Notes: generated from the letters alone by a model not told the origin. Shown: positions 42,590 through 53,590, numbered from the stretch's first letter. The stretch is 64,000 nucleotides of DNA from Diphasiastrum complanatum (GCA_029204225.1 CM055107.1:7352873-7416872); one strand, 5' to 3'. Made by a program: numbers and translations.

Positions 42590-43250
42590 TTATTGTAAGC
42601 ATTTGGCTACCAGTTATAGCCCATTTATGCTTATGTACGGATTTGAGCCTAGGTCACCCATAGTGGTAGAGACTTGGACGATCAAGTTTCAGAAGGTAGC
42701 GGATTTCCTACATGATATGCAGGAAATGCTACAGATTGCACGTGAAAATGCCTAGTGTGCCCAGGATAGGAACCGACATTATGCAAATCTGAAAATATTA
42801 CCGAGAGACCTCCAAGTGGGGGATTGGATATATTTGAGAATTTCGAAGGATTCGAATATAATGCATACCGGCAAGCATTATAAATTGTCCCCTAGATAAA
42901 GAGGATCGTATGAGATCTTGAAAAAGATCGATTTCTTAGCTTACCAATTGGAATTCCCAGAAGGATCTCAAGTGCATCCGATATTTCACGTAAGCCAACT
43001 CAAGAAGAGTCTATGTGAAATAGAGCATCTTGAATCTAGAGATCAATTGGACCTGTTGGATGAATCATCGAGTGTATTTTGACTTTAACCCGATAAGATC
43101 TTGGATACAAGAACTAAATGATTGAGAAATCATATAGCTACCGAGCATCTGGTTCAATGGAATGGTCTCACAGACGATGATGATTTCGAAGAATAGGAAG
43201 GAAGCTTTAGGAGGAACTTTTCTAGTTTTAAGTTTTGAGGATAGAACTTG
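42590..43250 (+). pseudogene. pol: G4 integrase C-terminus and chromodomain-like end
   Basis: Plus-strand remnant with at least five stops. Blocks in order: SPFMLMYGFEPRSP (integrase, about 42618), ARENA-CAQDRNRHYANLK (about 42739), LQVGDWIYLRISK (about 42809), KLSPR--RGSYEILKKIDFLAYQLEFP (about 42880) and VHPIFHVSQLKKSL (about 42971). The end PDKILDTRTK, EHLVQWNGLTDDDDFEE (about 43091-43192) matches the integrase-linked chromodomain of chromoviruses. All upstream pol domains are gone. It ends about 20 bp before the polypurine tract AAGGGGGGAAG and the right LTR. Confidence 0.8.
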
Positions 43251-43266
43251 AATAAGGGGGGAAGAA

Positions 43267-43754
43267 TGTCATGCCCACGACTGGTCTCGAGTAGTGTGTC
43301 CACGCTAGAGATCAGTAGACCAACAACCCGTAAGTTAGTCATGACTATAAGGGAATTGGAGCTCTTATGTGTATAAGGTCATAATTGGTTATAGGCCTAA
43401 ACTCATGATGGTGGATTTGTATGGGTCTATTAGTGAGTCATTTAGGAACTGGATGACGTGGCCCAGATAGGCTGCAGAGGTGTCCAGTGAGGTGTCACAG
43501 TGCACTACTAGTGGTGCATGGGCCTTGGAGAGTATAAGTATACCTATTGGGATCTCACTAGTGTATGCCTAATTGTGGCAATGGTAGCGGTATGCTAACG
43601 GAGTGACATCTCTCCTATTGAGCATTGATTGTTGATCCATAGCTTGGGGGCTAGATCCGTTCGGTCTTGGTTGGGTTTGTTTGTCCACCATCCGTTTTCT
43701 TGTTGTTCTATGGATTTAGTATCCTAGTGTAGATCCTTGGTGGAGGTCATTACA
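43267..43754 (+). repeat. Right LTR of G4
   Basis: It starts TGTCATGCCCACGACTGG after AAGGGGGGAAGAA, and ends GGTCATTACA at an (AC)n tract (43753-43764). Confidence 0.88.
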
Positions 43755-45100
43755 CACACACACACAGAGATATTACAAGAGGACGGACGATTTCCAAGGC
43801 TTTTTTTGAGCACTATTTCGAAAAATAGTTTTTAAAATGAGTCGTGGGAGGAACGGAAAGCTAGAGCCTCGGGTCCGATTTTTGGCCTCGGTATAAGCCT
43901 ACCAAATTTTAACTTATTTTTCAAACATTTATAACGAGGGTTATAGAGAGGCATATAGAGAGAGATATAAAGATGGGTCAAGGTGGCCAAGAGTACAAAT
44001 CAATGTAAATGAGCATAAAATTCATGTAGATAAGACACATGCGACCTAGCAATGAAGATCCCTATGGATCACAAGCTAGAAGCGCTCACTTGCAAATGAG
44101 CCAAAAGATTCAAAAATTGATGTCTCTTGCCTAGTTATAGACAATGCTCTTACTTCACTTAAGTATCTTGAGGGATAGTTAGCCCTTGTTAAATATTATT
44201 TAAACTACATTGGGCCCTTATTGGCCTGTTATCCTTATTAGCTACTTTGAAGGGCCTAAAGAGAAAATCGCCTTGTTATTAAAGCTAATAGTTCCTTTTG
44301 GGCCTACAAAGCTTACAATGGATATTTTGATGCATTGATAAGCACTATTGTACTAGTAGTACATGACACTCCCCCTACTTAAACATTTTTGTCCTAAAAA
44401 ATGAAGACGCTTGTTTGATCAGCTTGATCGCTTCAGTTAAGTAGTCATGATTGAGAATGTGTCGTCCAAAAAATTCAGTCTCATTACAGTTTCAAAACTG
44501 TTGGATGGAGTCCATTTGTTAGCTTCAGAATGTAATCTATGTTCCCATGAAGGAAAAATGATGGTCGAAGAAGAGTTTGATGATGCACCATATTGCTTGT
44601 TGGCAACCAATCTGTATGGAATGGACAGAGTGTATCACCGCAATATCTTCTTTTGTCTAGTTTCTCGACATCATAACAAATTGGATGATCTATCCAATTC
44701 CTTTAGGATCGTATTTTGGAATTGCATCCGGCTGGGCTGACCTGAAAATTTTGTCATCTTGTTCGATGGTCCCTTTGTTGTTCAATGACGATATCTCTTT
44801 CACTAAAAGCCTCTACGAAAAATCTTTCGTAGATTACATCATCATGTTCAAAAATATTGCCACTAAAAACTTTTTTCTATGTAGGAAATATCTAAGGACA
44901 TACTTGGTAGAATCAAGTTGCCATAATCTAACGCACATGGTGCTGCCCATGCATCTGTAAAAGCCTGTTTCATCCAAGTTTAGCTGCGATCTTAGTAATC
45001 TTCACAAGGGAAAACTATAGCATCTGCTGTTAATGGATAGATTTTGCAGTGAAGAGAAAAGTGATCCATTCTGTGTTTTTTGCGTATATTCTCCAATTGA
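43755..45100. other. Unassigned, with probable minus-strand LTR at about 43990-44368
   Basis: On the minus strand AAGTAGGGGGAG (44369-44380) is followed by TGTCATGTACTACTAG, the pattern of a polypurine tract and LTR start. AGGACAAAAATGTTT just upstream is typical of gypsy 3' ends. The LTR would run left to an end I cannot place. To the right (44390-45100), open frames 44447-44740 and 44685-44960 show no known domain. Confidence 0.4.
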
Positions 45101-45105
45101 AAACA

Positions 45106-45106
<1 letters not shown>

Positions 45107-45166
<60 letters not shown>

Positions 45167-45167
45167 G
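45107..45167. repeat. Compound (TG)n(AG)n microsatellite
   Basis: About 20 TG followed by about 10 AG dinucleotides, 65 bp before the F-box ATG. Confidence 0.97.
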
Positions 45168-45231
45168 TATGGATGTGTGAAGGGACAGTATTTTGTTGGG
45201 TGGTGTTTGAAAACTATCATCGGCAGTGAAG

Positions 45232-45462
45232 ATGACTCCCATTGATGATGCACCATCCATGTCTTGTTCTCTTCGTTTACCTTTAGAGGCTCGGAAAAAG
45301 GGCAAAATCACAGACAAATTTGAGGAGGAAGAGTATTTCAAGTGGGATCTAGCAGAACGATTGGGTTCAGATGTAATGCAACCGCACATCTTTTCAAATC
45401 TGGATGCACGCAGCCTGGCAAAATGCAGCCTAGTATGTAAGAGGTGGAAGGGGCTTATGTAG
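45232..45462 (+). pseudogene. F-box protein exon or fragment
   Basis: A frame of 76 residues starts at ATG 45232 (MTPIDDAPSMSCSLRLPLEA) and stops at TAG 45460. Residues about 48-76 match an F-box: PHIFSNLDARSLAKCSLVCKRW with the conserved Leu, Cys and Trp positions. F-box proteins recruit substrates to SCF ubiquitin ligases through SKP1. The frame ends right after the F-box, where a substrate-binding domain (kelch, LRR or other) should follow, and none is found downstream. It may be exon 1 of a gene whose remainder was lost, or a truncated copy. Sequence around 45440-45480 has GT dinucleotides but no convincing donor. It is one of only two cellular gene families seen in the window. Confidence 0.65.
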
Positions 45463-45945
45463 GATGCAATCTGTTGAGTCTAATGTTATTTGATCTCCTA
45501 ATATAATATAATTTTTCTGAGAATAAATTAAAGAATTTATCAGCAAAAATGTTGCATCAAAATAGGCAATCCGGATACTATGGATATAGGATGCTACCTA
45601 GTCACTGTGATCTCTCATAAATCAGAAGATGTGATGGTTTATTTCTTCCACCTACACTAGGCATTATGAAGTTATTCAGATCCAAGGAGGTATATATATA
45701 CACAAAAAGACATCATTCTAAACTTATTACTAGGCGGAAGTAGGAGCATACTCTCCCAAAAACCTTGTGTATTTGTGCATGAAGCCATGTCCAACAACGA
45801 GGGTTTGTGTTTCTGGCTGGAGAAAGTTGCACAGGTTTGGTAGATAGATACTTGTACAAGAAAAAGGCAATTCGGTTTATGAGAAAATTATGAGCAAGTA
45901 GCAGTTTTTGCTGATTGGATGATAAAAGATTTGAGTAGAGATCAC
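45463..45945. other. No gene recognised between F-box and PAR1 remnants
   Basis: AT-rich sequence. A third PAR1 exon encoding the part after AGEG would be expected here on the minus strand, but no VFLPKLCE-like segment is visible. Confidence 0.5.
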
Positions 45946-46357
45946 CTTCTCCTGCAACGAGCTTTGTGAAGAGATCGATGATGTTGGGGTAGCTGTTTTG
46001 GCAAGCCGGCTCACAGAATCGGGCAGCAAATTTGGGATCAAGCCGGGCGTCTGTTGATAACCCAACTGCCATTCTCTCCAAACCACATGCATTGAGGCAT
46101 GCATCGATTTAGATCCACTCCAATGCTCCTCTCTGCCATGATCACGGACGTCTGCACCGACAAAAATAAATGAGCAATTGGTTTTTCTCTATGAAGGCAT
46201 CAGATCTTTCACATCGTGGTTTGACTCTGATCAAAACATCCTTACCTGGCAATCATAAACGAAATCGGCGTCCCTCATGGCGTATTTCTCATGCACGCAT
46301 CGTGCACCAGCCACAAGTGGATTCACTGTGGGCGCCCTTGTGTGACAAAACAGACAA
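45946..46357 (-). pseudogene. PAR1-family protein pseudogene, two exons
   Basis: Minus strand. Exon 1 (about 46357-46246) encodes VAGARCVHEKYAM and FVYDCQ. It ends at a GTAAGG donor, and a 94-bp intron (46245-46152) ends TCGGTGCAG. Exon 2 (46151-45946) continues in phase as TSVIMAERS, then a frameshift with a stop near 46100, then DACLNACGLERMAVGLSTDA, LDPKFAARFCEPACQN and YPNIIDLFTKLVAGEG, where a GT donor follows. Spacing of Cys and the PNIIDL...AGEG block fit plant PAR1 (photoassimilate-responsive) proteins, which are small Cys-rich proteins with a signal peptide and unknown biochemistry. Signal peptide and the last exon are not found, and the usual C-PN of the family is Y-PN here. One frameshift and missing ends make it a pseudogene. 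Confidence 0.8.
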
Positions 46358-46419
46358 AATCAACGAAGAGAACGACTTACTCTGATGCATACATTACTCA
46401 AAGCTTGAAACATACCTAA

Positions 46420-46701
46420 TTACTCCTCCGTAAGGCTTCGTCTAAAGGAATCGATTAGGCTTTCTTGCCGCCACGCATTCCGATGTTTTGCAATAAAAGA
46501 TTCTATCCTCTCCAGCAGGTCATCTTTGTAAATCGTGAGTTTTTCCAGTCTTTTGTAATGCTTTAAGAAGGTGATTCTGTTTCGTTGACAGGAGGTTCTG
46601 TAGTTAATATCTGAACAGATCAAAGGATACGACACACATCTTTTTCCTAACGATGGTGGCGCTACAGCATCCTGGTCCTTGTAAAATTTAAAGAAAAGCA
46701 A
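46420..46701 (-). other. Open frame of unknown nature
   Basis: A minus-strand frame encodes 93 residues, Lys/Arg-rich toward the end (LEKLTIYKDDLLERIESFIA). I do not recognise it. It lies upstream of the PAR1 remnant on the same strand but in sequence that has no PAR1 signal peptide. It could be chance. Confidence 0.2.
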
Positions 46702-47464
46702 GCGATTGGGTACGAAGAAGAAGCGAGTAGAAGAAACAAGCTATCAAACAGAGGAAGATGAAGCAGAAGAAGCAAAGTGATTAAACAGAGAAGACGAAGC
46801 AGAGGAGGAGGAAAAGAGCGAAGTGAGCGCGAAAATATTTTGGTTCATTTTAATGTTGCCGCCTAGTCATACGGTTGGAAGGGTTACCTTGCAATCCAAA
46901 AAAAAAAAAATTGTCAAGTTTGAGCCTCCTCTTGAAACCAAAAAGAGTTTTCAATTACAAGGAAGATTAGCAAACATGATGCCAGTGAGAGATAGCAACC
47001 CATGTGCATCACCATGAATGCCTTCACACACCGGTGATGCTGTGGTTGAGGGCGACAACAAGTTACTCTCAGCCTCCCTCCTGTCCTCTCGATTGATCCT
47101 GCCTCATATACATCTCTTGTGAGCTACCTTCACGGATCGTTTGTTGCTTCTGACCATAATTCTATGTCATCGTTTGCTGATTTTGCTCATGTGGCAACTT
47201 CCTCATGCGAGTCGGCTACGCTTGTTGCACACATCTCTTCTTTCACAAACTCTCCTTGCTTGCTTCGATCACAAATTGTTGACCACACTGGTTGTTCTCG
47301 AGTTTTTGCCCCTTTTTCCCCACCTAACAAGCTTCCCTCCCTTGCTTCATGTACTGTTCATGCACCCTTTCAATGCCGCAAATTCACCTATAGAGACCTT
47401 ATTACCTTGGGCTTATTCCCTTTGGCATTCAGGCTGCCAAGGCCCGAGCGTTCCTCCCATGTGC
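46702..47464. other. Purine-rich stretch and unassigned left flank of G2
   Basis: 46725-46830 is rich in GAAGAAG, GAAGATGAAGCAGA and GAGGAGGAGG on the plus strand. The plus-strand frame 47119-47472 is Ser-rich without a domain and is cut by the G2 LTR. No gene is assigned. Confidence 0.45.
47460..47464. repeat. Possible target duplication of G2, left copy
   Basis: TGTGC here against TCTGC at 53591-53595: four of five bases match, consistent with an old 5-bp duplication with one change. Confidence 0.5.
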
Positions 47465-48376
47465 TGTTGTAAAGCTGACTCAGGTGCACCCAATGTGCCC
47501 TGTAAGACTCTAAGGGGTGACGCTCCCTAAGGACCTAGAGCAAGTTAGAACGTCAAGGACTGAGCCTCCGACCTGTGGTGAGCCAGTCAAGTAGTCACAA
47601 GTCATGAGCTAGCTCTGGAGCTCGAGTCATGGCCTAGTCAGGAAGCAAGTTGATTCTGCCGCCGGGACGGCTCCCGGGTAACATGTTCCGGAGCCAGACT
47701 GATTCTGCGAGGCTTAATCAGCAAAATAAAAACTAAGTCCTAAAAGGCGTGCTTTACCAGAAAGCACTATATTTCAGGACAGAGGGGAGTGTGCCAAATC
47801 ACAGCAGAACTATAGGGGGAGTCTGGCAGACAGAAACTTGGGCAGCTCAACCAGCGCCAGGAATCCAGTCGCCAGGTCTCAGCTCCCTCTACCAGCACGA
47901 GCCAAGCACAATGCCCAGCACGTGTTGGTGGCCCCGAGACCGGTCAGTCTATGTATGAATGTAACCTCTTCCAAATCTAATAAAGTTGATATTTGGGGAT
48001 GATTACCATTTCGGTTTCGCCTCCGGGATTGGTCCAAGTGGAAGGTCCCTTACTACAAACTTTTTGCGTCGCCGGCGCCTAAGGGTCCTCGTCATCGACG
48101 TGTGGCTTGCCGCTATGCCAATTGGTCAGTTTGGCGACCACTATGCCTCGGGTTTCATGTGTGGCTTGTCTTTGCCTTTGGTTACCTTTTGGGAATGGAT
48201 TCTGAGTTGGCTTTCGGGTTGGTTGGGATTCTAGTTTTCTTAAGTCTGAATGGTTAAGCTTGTTACATTTCTGAGTTGGCTTTTACGTAAGTGCATGATG
48301 GATAAATGTTAGACTTAAGCGCGTGTTGGGGAAACCGCTCAAGTCCCAGCGCCCCTTTGAGGCGCCGGTGCAACAT
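47465..48376 (+). repeat. 5' LTR of G2
   Basis: The LTR is 912 bp, from TGTTGTAAAGCTGACTCAG to GGCGCCGGTGCAACA. It matches 52672-53590 throughout. Confidence 0.95.
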
Positions 48377-48378
48377 GT

Positions 48379-48390
48379 GGTATCAGAGCC
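48379..48390 (+). promoter_or_regulatory. Primer-binding site of G2
   Basis: TGGTATCAGAGC lies two bases (TG) after the LTR end, an initiator Met tRNA type PBS. Confidence 0.92.
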
Positions 48391-49065
48391 GACTAGCCGG
48401 TCAGCTACGCAAGTCTCACAGGGAGGACCACTTTTTTTTTGAGATTTGTCAGGACAGTCGTTATGCAAGGTGCTGCCCATAGTGTAAGCATGGGTGCGTC
48501 CACGATCGGGGTGGTCGGCAGAACGGGGGACTTGATGAGTCAATGTGTTGCCCTTGAGGTGTAAGCACGATCAGTTCTCGCGGTTCGTACTTGGCGTCGT
48601 CTGCACGTTGGACAGATGAGGCAAAGTGCTGCCTAGGTAGGTGAAAGCACGGTCTGTGCCTTGTGAGGTGCGAGGTGACATATTCGAACTGTACGGGTTA
48701 ACCATTGATACAGAGATGCTGTTGGAATTCGGGTGTAAAGCACGGGTGGTTAGCTGCCAGTGCGGAATAGTCGCCGATCGTTTAGCTAAAAGGGCTATCG
48801 ACCAAAAAGTGGTGGGGCGTGACAAAGGCAATGTGCTGCTTAATGGTGAAAGCACGGATGGTTGGATGGATATTTCTCGTGGGCTAATTATGTGATAGAT
48901 TTGTGTGGGCGCAGCTAGGCAAAGGTCCTACGTCCGGTCTCAAGGGGACTTGAGAGGGATCCTCTATTTAGCTTTGGTTGGTATGTTCGTTTGTGGTGTG
49001 CTTGCCTGGACCAAAATTATCTCTGACTACTTGTTTTGATCCAGGTGATCTGATCTAGTTGGGAG
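48391..49065 (+). repeat. G2 leader with five GTGCTGCC...GCAC modules
   Basis: Five related modules lie at about 48461, 48541, 48622, 48712 and 48828. Each has CAA-GTGCTGCC or a variant, 8-14 bases, then GGTGAAAGCACGG or a variant. GTGCT and AGCAC can pair. No capsid domain or zinc knuckle is present, so this replaces gag. Open frames on either strand here (for example 48641-48895) have no known domain. Confidence 0.75.
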
Positions 49066-49086
49066 TTGCGAGAGGAGCTTACATTT

Positions 49087-49842
49087 ATGAGTGGACGACA
49101 CACAAGTATGGAAAGGAACTTCCATGGGGCAACCCCCAAGACTGGTTCAAGATTGTTATTCTTATCAAAGAAGATCGCGGGGAGGAAGTCAGATTTCATG
49201 ATCGACTCCGGAGCTTCACATAACTATATCTCAAGGAGCGTAGTGGAACAATTCAGCTTGCCGACCAGGAATGTTACATCTACTCTCAAGGTAGAAACAG
49301 CGAAGGGAGCACTAGATGCAGACAAAGCGACATTGAACATCTCGGTGCAGATTGGAAGATGGAAGGCTAAACTTAGCTTTTTAATTTTAGAGATGGATGC
49401 CTTCGATGTGATTTTGGGCCTCCCTTGGTTAAATGAACATTGTATCGCAGTTTTGGGTAGGAGCTCAAACTTGGTCCTCTTGGATTACAAGGGACAAATC
49501 TGCGTGACAAAAGCCCTGCCCGGAGGAAATGCTAAGGATACCGATATTGAACAAAATCTAGTTGCAGCATTAGCGATGAAAAGAATGGTGAAAGGGAAAA
49601 GGTCAAAGTGCTTTCTTTACATCTGCCGAGAAGTCCCAGAAGGGAAAAGCGTGCGACAAGAAAACTTGCCAAAAGAAGTGGCAGATCTGCTAGAATTTAG
49701 CGATGTGTTTCCGGAGGAACTCCCAGCTAAGCTACCTCCTCGAAGACCAGTGGACCATAAAATTGAGTTGGTACCAGGAACGGAGCCAACTTCACGAGCA
49801 CCCTACAGAATGTCACAAGAGGAGTTGGCGGAACTGAAATGA
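49087..49842 (+). pseudogene. pol: G2 protease and pre-RT segment
   Basis: An in-frame ATG at 49087 is a convenient start, though in an intact element this would be part of a gag-pol frame. The retropepsin active site DFMIDSGASHNYIS is at about 49195 and the second signature FDVILGLPWLNEH at about 49402. The pre-RT block LLEFSDVFPEELPAKLPPRR and APYRMSQEELAELK follows. A TGA at 49840 interrupts just before [13 protein letters not shown], where the frame resumes, so a single nonsense change separates this from the RT frame. The protease itself shows no lesion. Protein ratio control is unclear because gag is missing. Confidence 0.88.
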
Positions 49843-51759
49843 CAACTTGGTGAATTGATAGACAAAGGTTTTATTAGACCTAGAGCTTCACCTTTTGGAG
49901 CCCCAGTGTTGTTCGTGGAAAAGGCGGACAAAACTCTTCGAATGTGTGTGGATTACCGCATGCTTAACAAGAGTACCATCAAGAACAAGTACCCCATGCC
50001 TAGAATTGATGACCTGTTCGACCAGCTCAAACATGCCAAATACTTTAGCCGAATAGATCTCAGATCTGGATATCATCAAATTCGAATAGCTAAAGGTGAT
50101 GAGCACAAAATGGCGTTTCGAACACGGTATGGGAGTCACGAGTTCCTAGTGATGCCATTCGGTCTAACAAACGCACCAGCCACTTTTTGCACGTTGATGA
50201 ACAATATTTTTCAAGACTGCCTGGATGAATTTGTCATTGTGTACATCGATGACATATTAGTATTTAGCCGGAGCCTCAAAGATCACATTAAACATTTAAG
50301 GACAGTTCTCCAACGACTGAGGGGGAACTGCTTGTTCGCGAAAAGAGATAAATGTGAGTTTGTGGTGGAGGAAGTTGATTTCCTTGGACATGTTATAGGC
50401 CACAGACGGATTCGAATGGATCCTAAGAAGATCAAGGCTATCTTGGATTGTCTAGCACCTAAAACTGTTCATGGCATCAAATCCTTTGTGGGGCTATGTA
50501 GTTTTCACAAGAGATTCATTGAGGCATTTGGCAAAAGTGTGGCACCGTTGTTGGAGCAAACAAAGACTCGTCTAAAAATGACATGGACAATGGAATGTGA
50601 AGCAGCGTTCCAAGAACTAAAGCGACGGATCACTCAAGAACCCATTCTTGCCCTACCGGACTTTAGCAAACCTTTCGAAATACATACAGATGCGTCAGAC
50701 TTTGCTATTGGGGCTGTGTTGATGCAAGAGGGAAAACCAGTTGCATATTTTTCAAAGAAATTGAGTGATGTAGAACGAAGATGGCCAACTCATGAAAAAG
50801 AAATGGTTACAGGCGTACAAGCAGTGGAGCATTGGAGACATTATGTGGTAGGAAAACCCTTTAAGGCATTCACTGACAACGTATCACTTAAGTACTTCTC
50901 ATCCCAAGGTATGCTCATGCCAAAGCAGATGCGATGGCAAAACTTTCTCTTGAAATTCAATATAGACATTCTACATATGGCGGGAAAGAATAATGTGGTA
51001 GCAGATGCACTCAGTAGACAGGAACACTTGATGGTGACGGTTTCAACCCATTTGACCGGTCTACTCCAAGAAATCAAAGAGAACTATGGTGCAGATGCGT
51101 TGGCTAAGAATCTAATGATCGAATTCCAGCTGGGAAAGCCTTGTACACATTTCACTTGGAAAGGCCAAATGGTTGTTTATAAACAATGCAGAGTATATGT
51201 TCCAGACAACACCAAGTTGAGGAAGAAAATATTGAGGGAGCATCATGACGTACTAGCCGCCGGACATCCAGGGATGAATCGCATGTATGAACTTCTCAAG
51301 AGAGGCTTCTATTGGCCAGATATGTGGGCAAACGTTGAATCCTATGTGCAAACATGTCCTACATGTCAACAAGTGAAGGTGGAACCGCTAGCCTCAAAAG
51401 GACTACTCCAGCCATTACCAGTACCAGCATACCCTTGGGACTCAGTGAGCATGGATTTTATTGTTCAACTACCACGTTGCCAGGGTTTCGACTCGATTTA
51501 TGTGGTGGTTGACCGTTTTTCAAAACAAGCTCACCTTGTACCAACTAAAAGTTCAGTGACAGTTGAAGAAGTGGCAAGGTTATTTTTCAAATGTGTCTTC
51601 AAATACCATGGCCTACCTAGAACGACTATTTCTAACCGAGACACCAAGTTCGTTGGAAAGTTTTGGACTTGCCTATTTCACCTCGTGGGAACTGGACTGA
51701 ATTTCAGCACTGCATATCACCCTCAAACAGATGGGCAAACAAAACGAGTCAATCGATAG
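49843..51759 (+). pseudogene. pol: G2 RT, RNase H and integrase
   Basis: [12 protein letters not shown] (about 49945), [13 protein letters not shown] (about 50050), MPFGLTNAP (about 50152), active site YIDD (50242-50253). RNase [14 protein letters not shown] (about 50683), [17 protein letters not shown] and [10 protein letters not shown]. Integrase: HHCC zinc domain [12 protein letters not shown] to CPTCQQVK (51240-51378), then catalytic MDFIVQL (about 51452) and SNRDTKF (about 51631). In the third motif, [12 protein letters not shown], the usual Glu (T-E-R-V-N) is Lys, and a TAG follows at 51757. RT and RNase H look complete, but integrase has lost its catalytic Glu. Sequence reads on after the stop (IERYLRNYVTWDQSDWVNYL). 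Confidence 0.92.
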
Positions 51760-52436
51760 ATTGAACGATATTTACGAAATTATGTCACTTGGGACCAATC
51801 CGATTGGGTCAACTACTTGGATATTCTCAAGTTTGCACATAACAACCAAGTGAACAGATCTACTGGACGGGCACCCTTCGAGATAAGAAATGGTCAGCTA
51901 CCGATTGTTCCAAGCTCTTTTCTTACAGGTGTGCAAGAAACCCAGTACCCACTGTGGAGGAATTCATCAATGAGTGGCACACAAAGCTGACAGAGGTGAA
52001 GTCGTTTTTAGAGCAGTCCCAAAGTAGTATGGCAGCTGACATAAACCCACATCGACGAGAACTGGAATTTGAGGAAGATGATCAAGTGTGGCTGAACACA
52101 AAGAACATTGCGTTACCAAAAGGTTTCTCTCATAAGTTCGTTTGACCTTATGCGGGACCATATTATGTCACCAAGAAGATCAACCCAGTGGCTTACCGAT
52201 TGGCGCTGCCATCCAGCTTGGATATACACAATGTGTTTCATATCTCATTACTCAAACGGTACAAAGCAGATGAGCGATTTGATCGGCAACACGAACTCCG
52301 TCACATAGAAAGTGAACTGGCGTGCAATGTGAATATCTAGTGAAGTGGCTACGGGATCCAGTCATTGAGGCTTCTTGGGAGTACGAAGACAAACTTAAGG
52401 AGGGAGCCCCTGAAGTACTTGCAGATTATCTGTAGA
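51760..52436 (+). pseudogene. pol: G2 integrase C-terminus and chromodomain
   Basis: After the stop come AHNNQVNRSTGRAPFEI (about 51837), then a frameshift near 51930. The next frame reads EEFINEWHTKLTEVKSFLEQ and FEEDDQVWLNTKNIALPK, has a stop at 52143 ([15 protein letters not shown]), and continues [20 protein letters not shown] (about 52190). After another frameshift near 52330 the chromodomain core [20 protein letters not shown] is read, with the aromatic W residues of the family. Chromodomains on integrase direct chromoviruses to heterochromatin. The identification of G2 as a chromovirus rests on this and on the PBS. Confidence 0.85.
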
Positions 52437-52660
52437 ACCAATTCTGAAGTTCAAGGAACTTCCAGGTATCTTTCTTAAGTTTGTCAATAAATCACTTGCA
52501 GCTTTACACAAGTTTTACGTAAGTGAACTTTATCTACACTTTTCCTGTGCTACTGCCAATGTATTTTTTTAATTCAAAAGTTGTTAAGGCCGATGAATTG
52601 AGCCCGTGCCATACGTCCTAGGTCTAGTTTGGCCCTGATGAGGACATCAGCTTTTTCAAA

Positions 52661-52671
52661 CGAGGGGAGGA
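52661..52671 (+). promoter_or_regulatory. Polypurine tract of G2
   Basis: CGAGGGGAGGA immediately precedes the 3' LTR start TGTTGTAAAG. Confidence 0.88.
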
Positions 52672-53590
52672 TGTTGTAAAGCTGACTCAGGTGCACCCAG
52701 TGTGCCCTGTAAAACTCTAAGGGGTGACACTCCCTAAGGTCCCAGAGCAAGTTAGAACGTCAAGGACTGAGCCTCCAACCTGTGGTGAGCTAGTCAAGTA
52801 GTCACAAGTCATGAGCTAGCTCTGGAGCTCGAGTCATGGCCTAGTCAGGAAGCAAGTTGATTCTGCCGCCAGGACGGCTCCTGGGACCCATGTCCGGGAG
52901 CTAGACTGATTCTGCCAGGCTTGCCAGGCTTAATCAGCAAAATAAAAACTAAGTCCTAAAAAGCGTGCCTTACCAGAAAGCACTATGTTTTAGAACAGAG
53001 GGGGTGCGCCGAATCACAGCAGAACTATAGGGGGAGTCCGACAGACAGAAACTTGGGCAGCTCAACCAGCGCCAAGAGTCCAGTCGCCAGGTCTCAGCTC
53101 CCTCTACCAGGACGAGCCAGGCACAATGCCTAACACGTGTTGGTGGCCCCGAGACCGGTCAGTCTATGTATGAATGTAACCTCTTCCAAATCTAATAAAG
53201 TTGATCCTTGGGGATGATTACCATTTCGGTTTCGCCTCCGGGACTGGTCCAAGTGGAAGGACCTTTACTACAACCTTTTTGTCTCGTCGGCACCTAAGGG
53301 TCCTCGTCATCGACGTGTGGCTTGCCGCTATGCCAATTGGTCAGTTTGGTGACCACTATGCCTCGGGTTTCATGTGTGGCTTGTCTTTGCCTTTGGTTAC
53401 TTTTTGGGGACGGATTCTGAGTTGGCTTTTGGGTTGGTTGGGATTCCAGTTTTCTTAAGTCTGAATGGTTAACCTTGTTACATTTCTGAGTTAGCTTTTA
53501 CGTAAGTGCATGATGGATGAATGTTAGACTTAAGCGCGTGTTGGGAAAACCGCTCAAGTCTCAGCGCCCCTTTGAGGCGCCGGCGCAACA
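52672..53590 (+). repeat. 3' LTR of G2
   Basis: The LTR is 919 bp, the direct copy of 47465-48376, ending GGCGCCGGCGCAACA. It carries a small internal duplication GCCAGGCTT near 52915 not seen in the 5' LTR. Confidence 0.95.

Larger units (their letters stand above)
36977..43754 (+). mobile_element. Gypsy element G4 (decayed, filled with other sequence)
   Basis: Two direct LTRs of 496 and 488 bp flank 5.8 kb. A PBS follows the left LTR, and a polypurine tract and integrase/chromodomain-like end precede the right one. (AC)n sequence lies on both outer sides. The interior from about 37500 to 42590 contains no recognisable gag or RT and seems replaced by unrelated decayed pieces. Confidence 0.8.
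47465..53590 (+). mobile_element. Gypsy element G2: chromovirus without gag
   Basis: Complete-ended element: 5' LTR, PBS, leader with repeated hairpins, protease-RT-RNase H-integrase-chromodomain, polypurine tract, 3' LTR. There is no gag. The LTRs differ at roughly 5 percent of positions by eye, so the insertion is old compared with element C. Confidence 0.9.

Noticed and set aside
47119-47530. Overlapping plus-strand frames running into the G2 5' LTR
   Set aside because: Ser/Leu-rich, no domain, and cut by the LTR; composition explains them.
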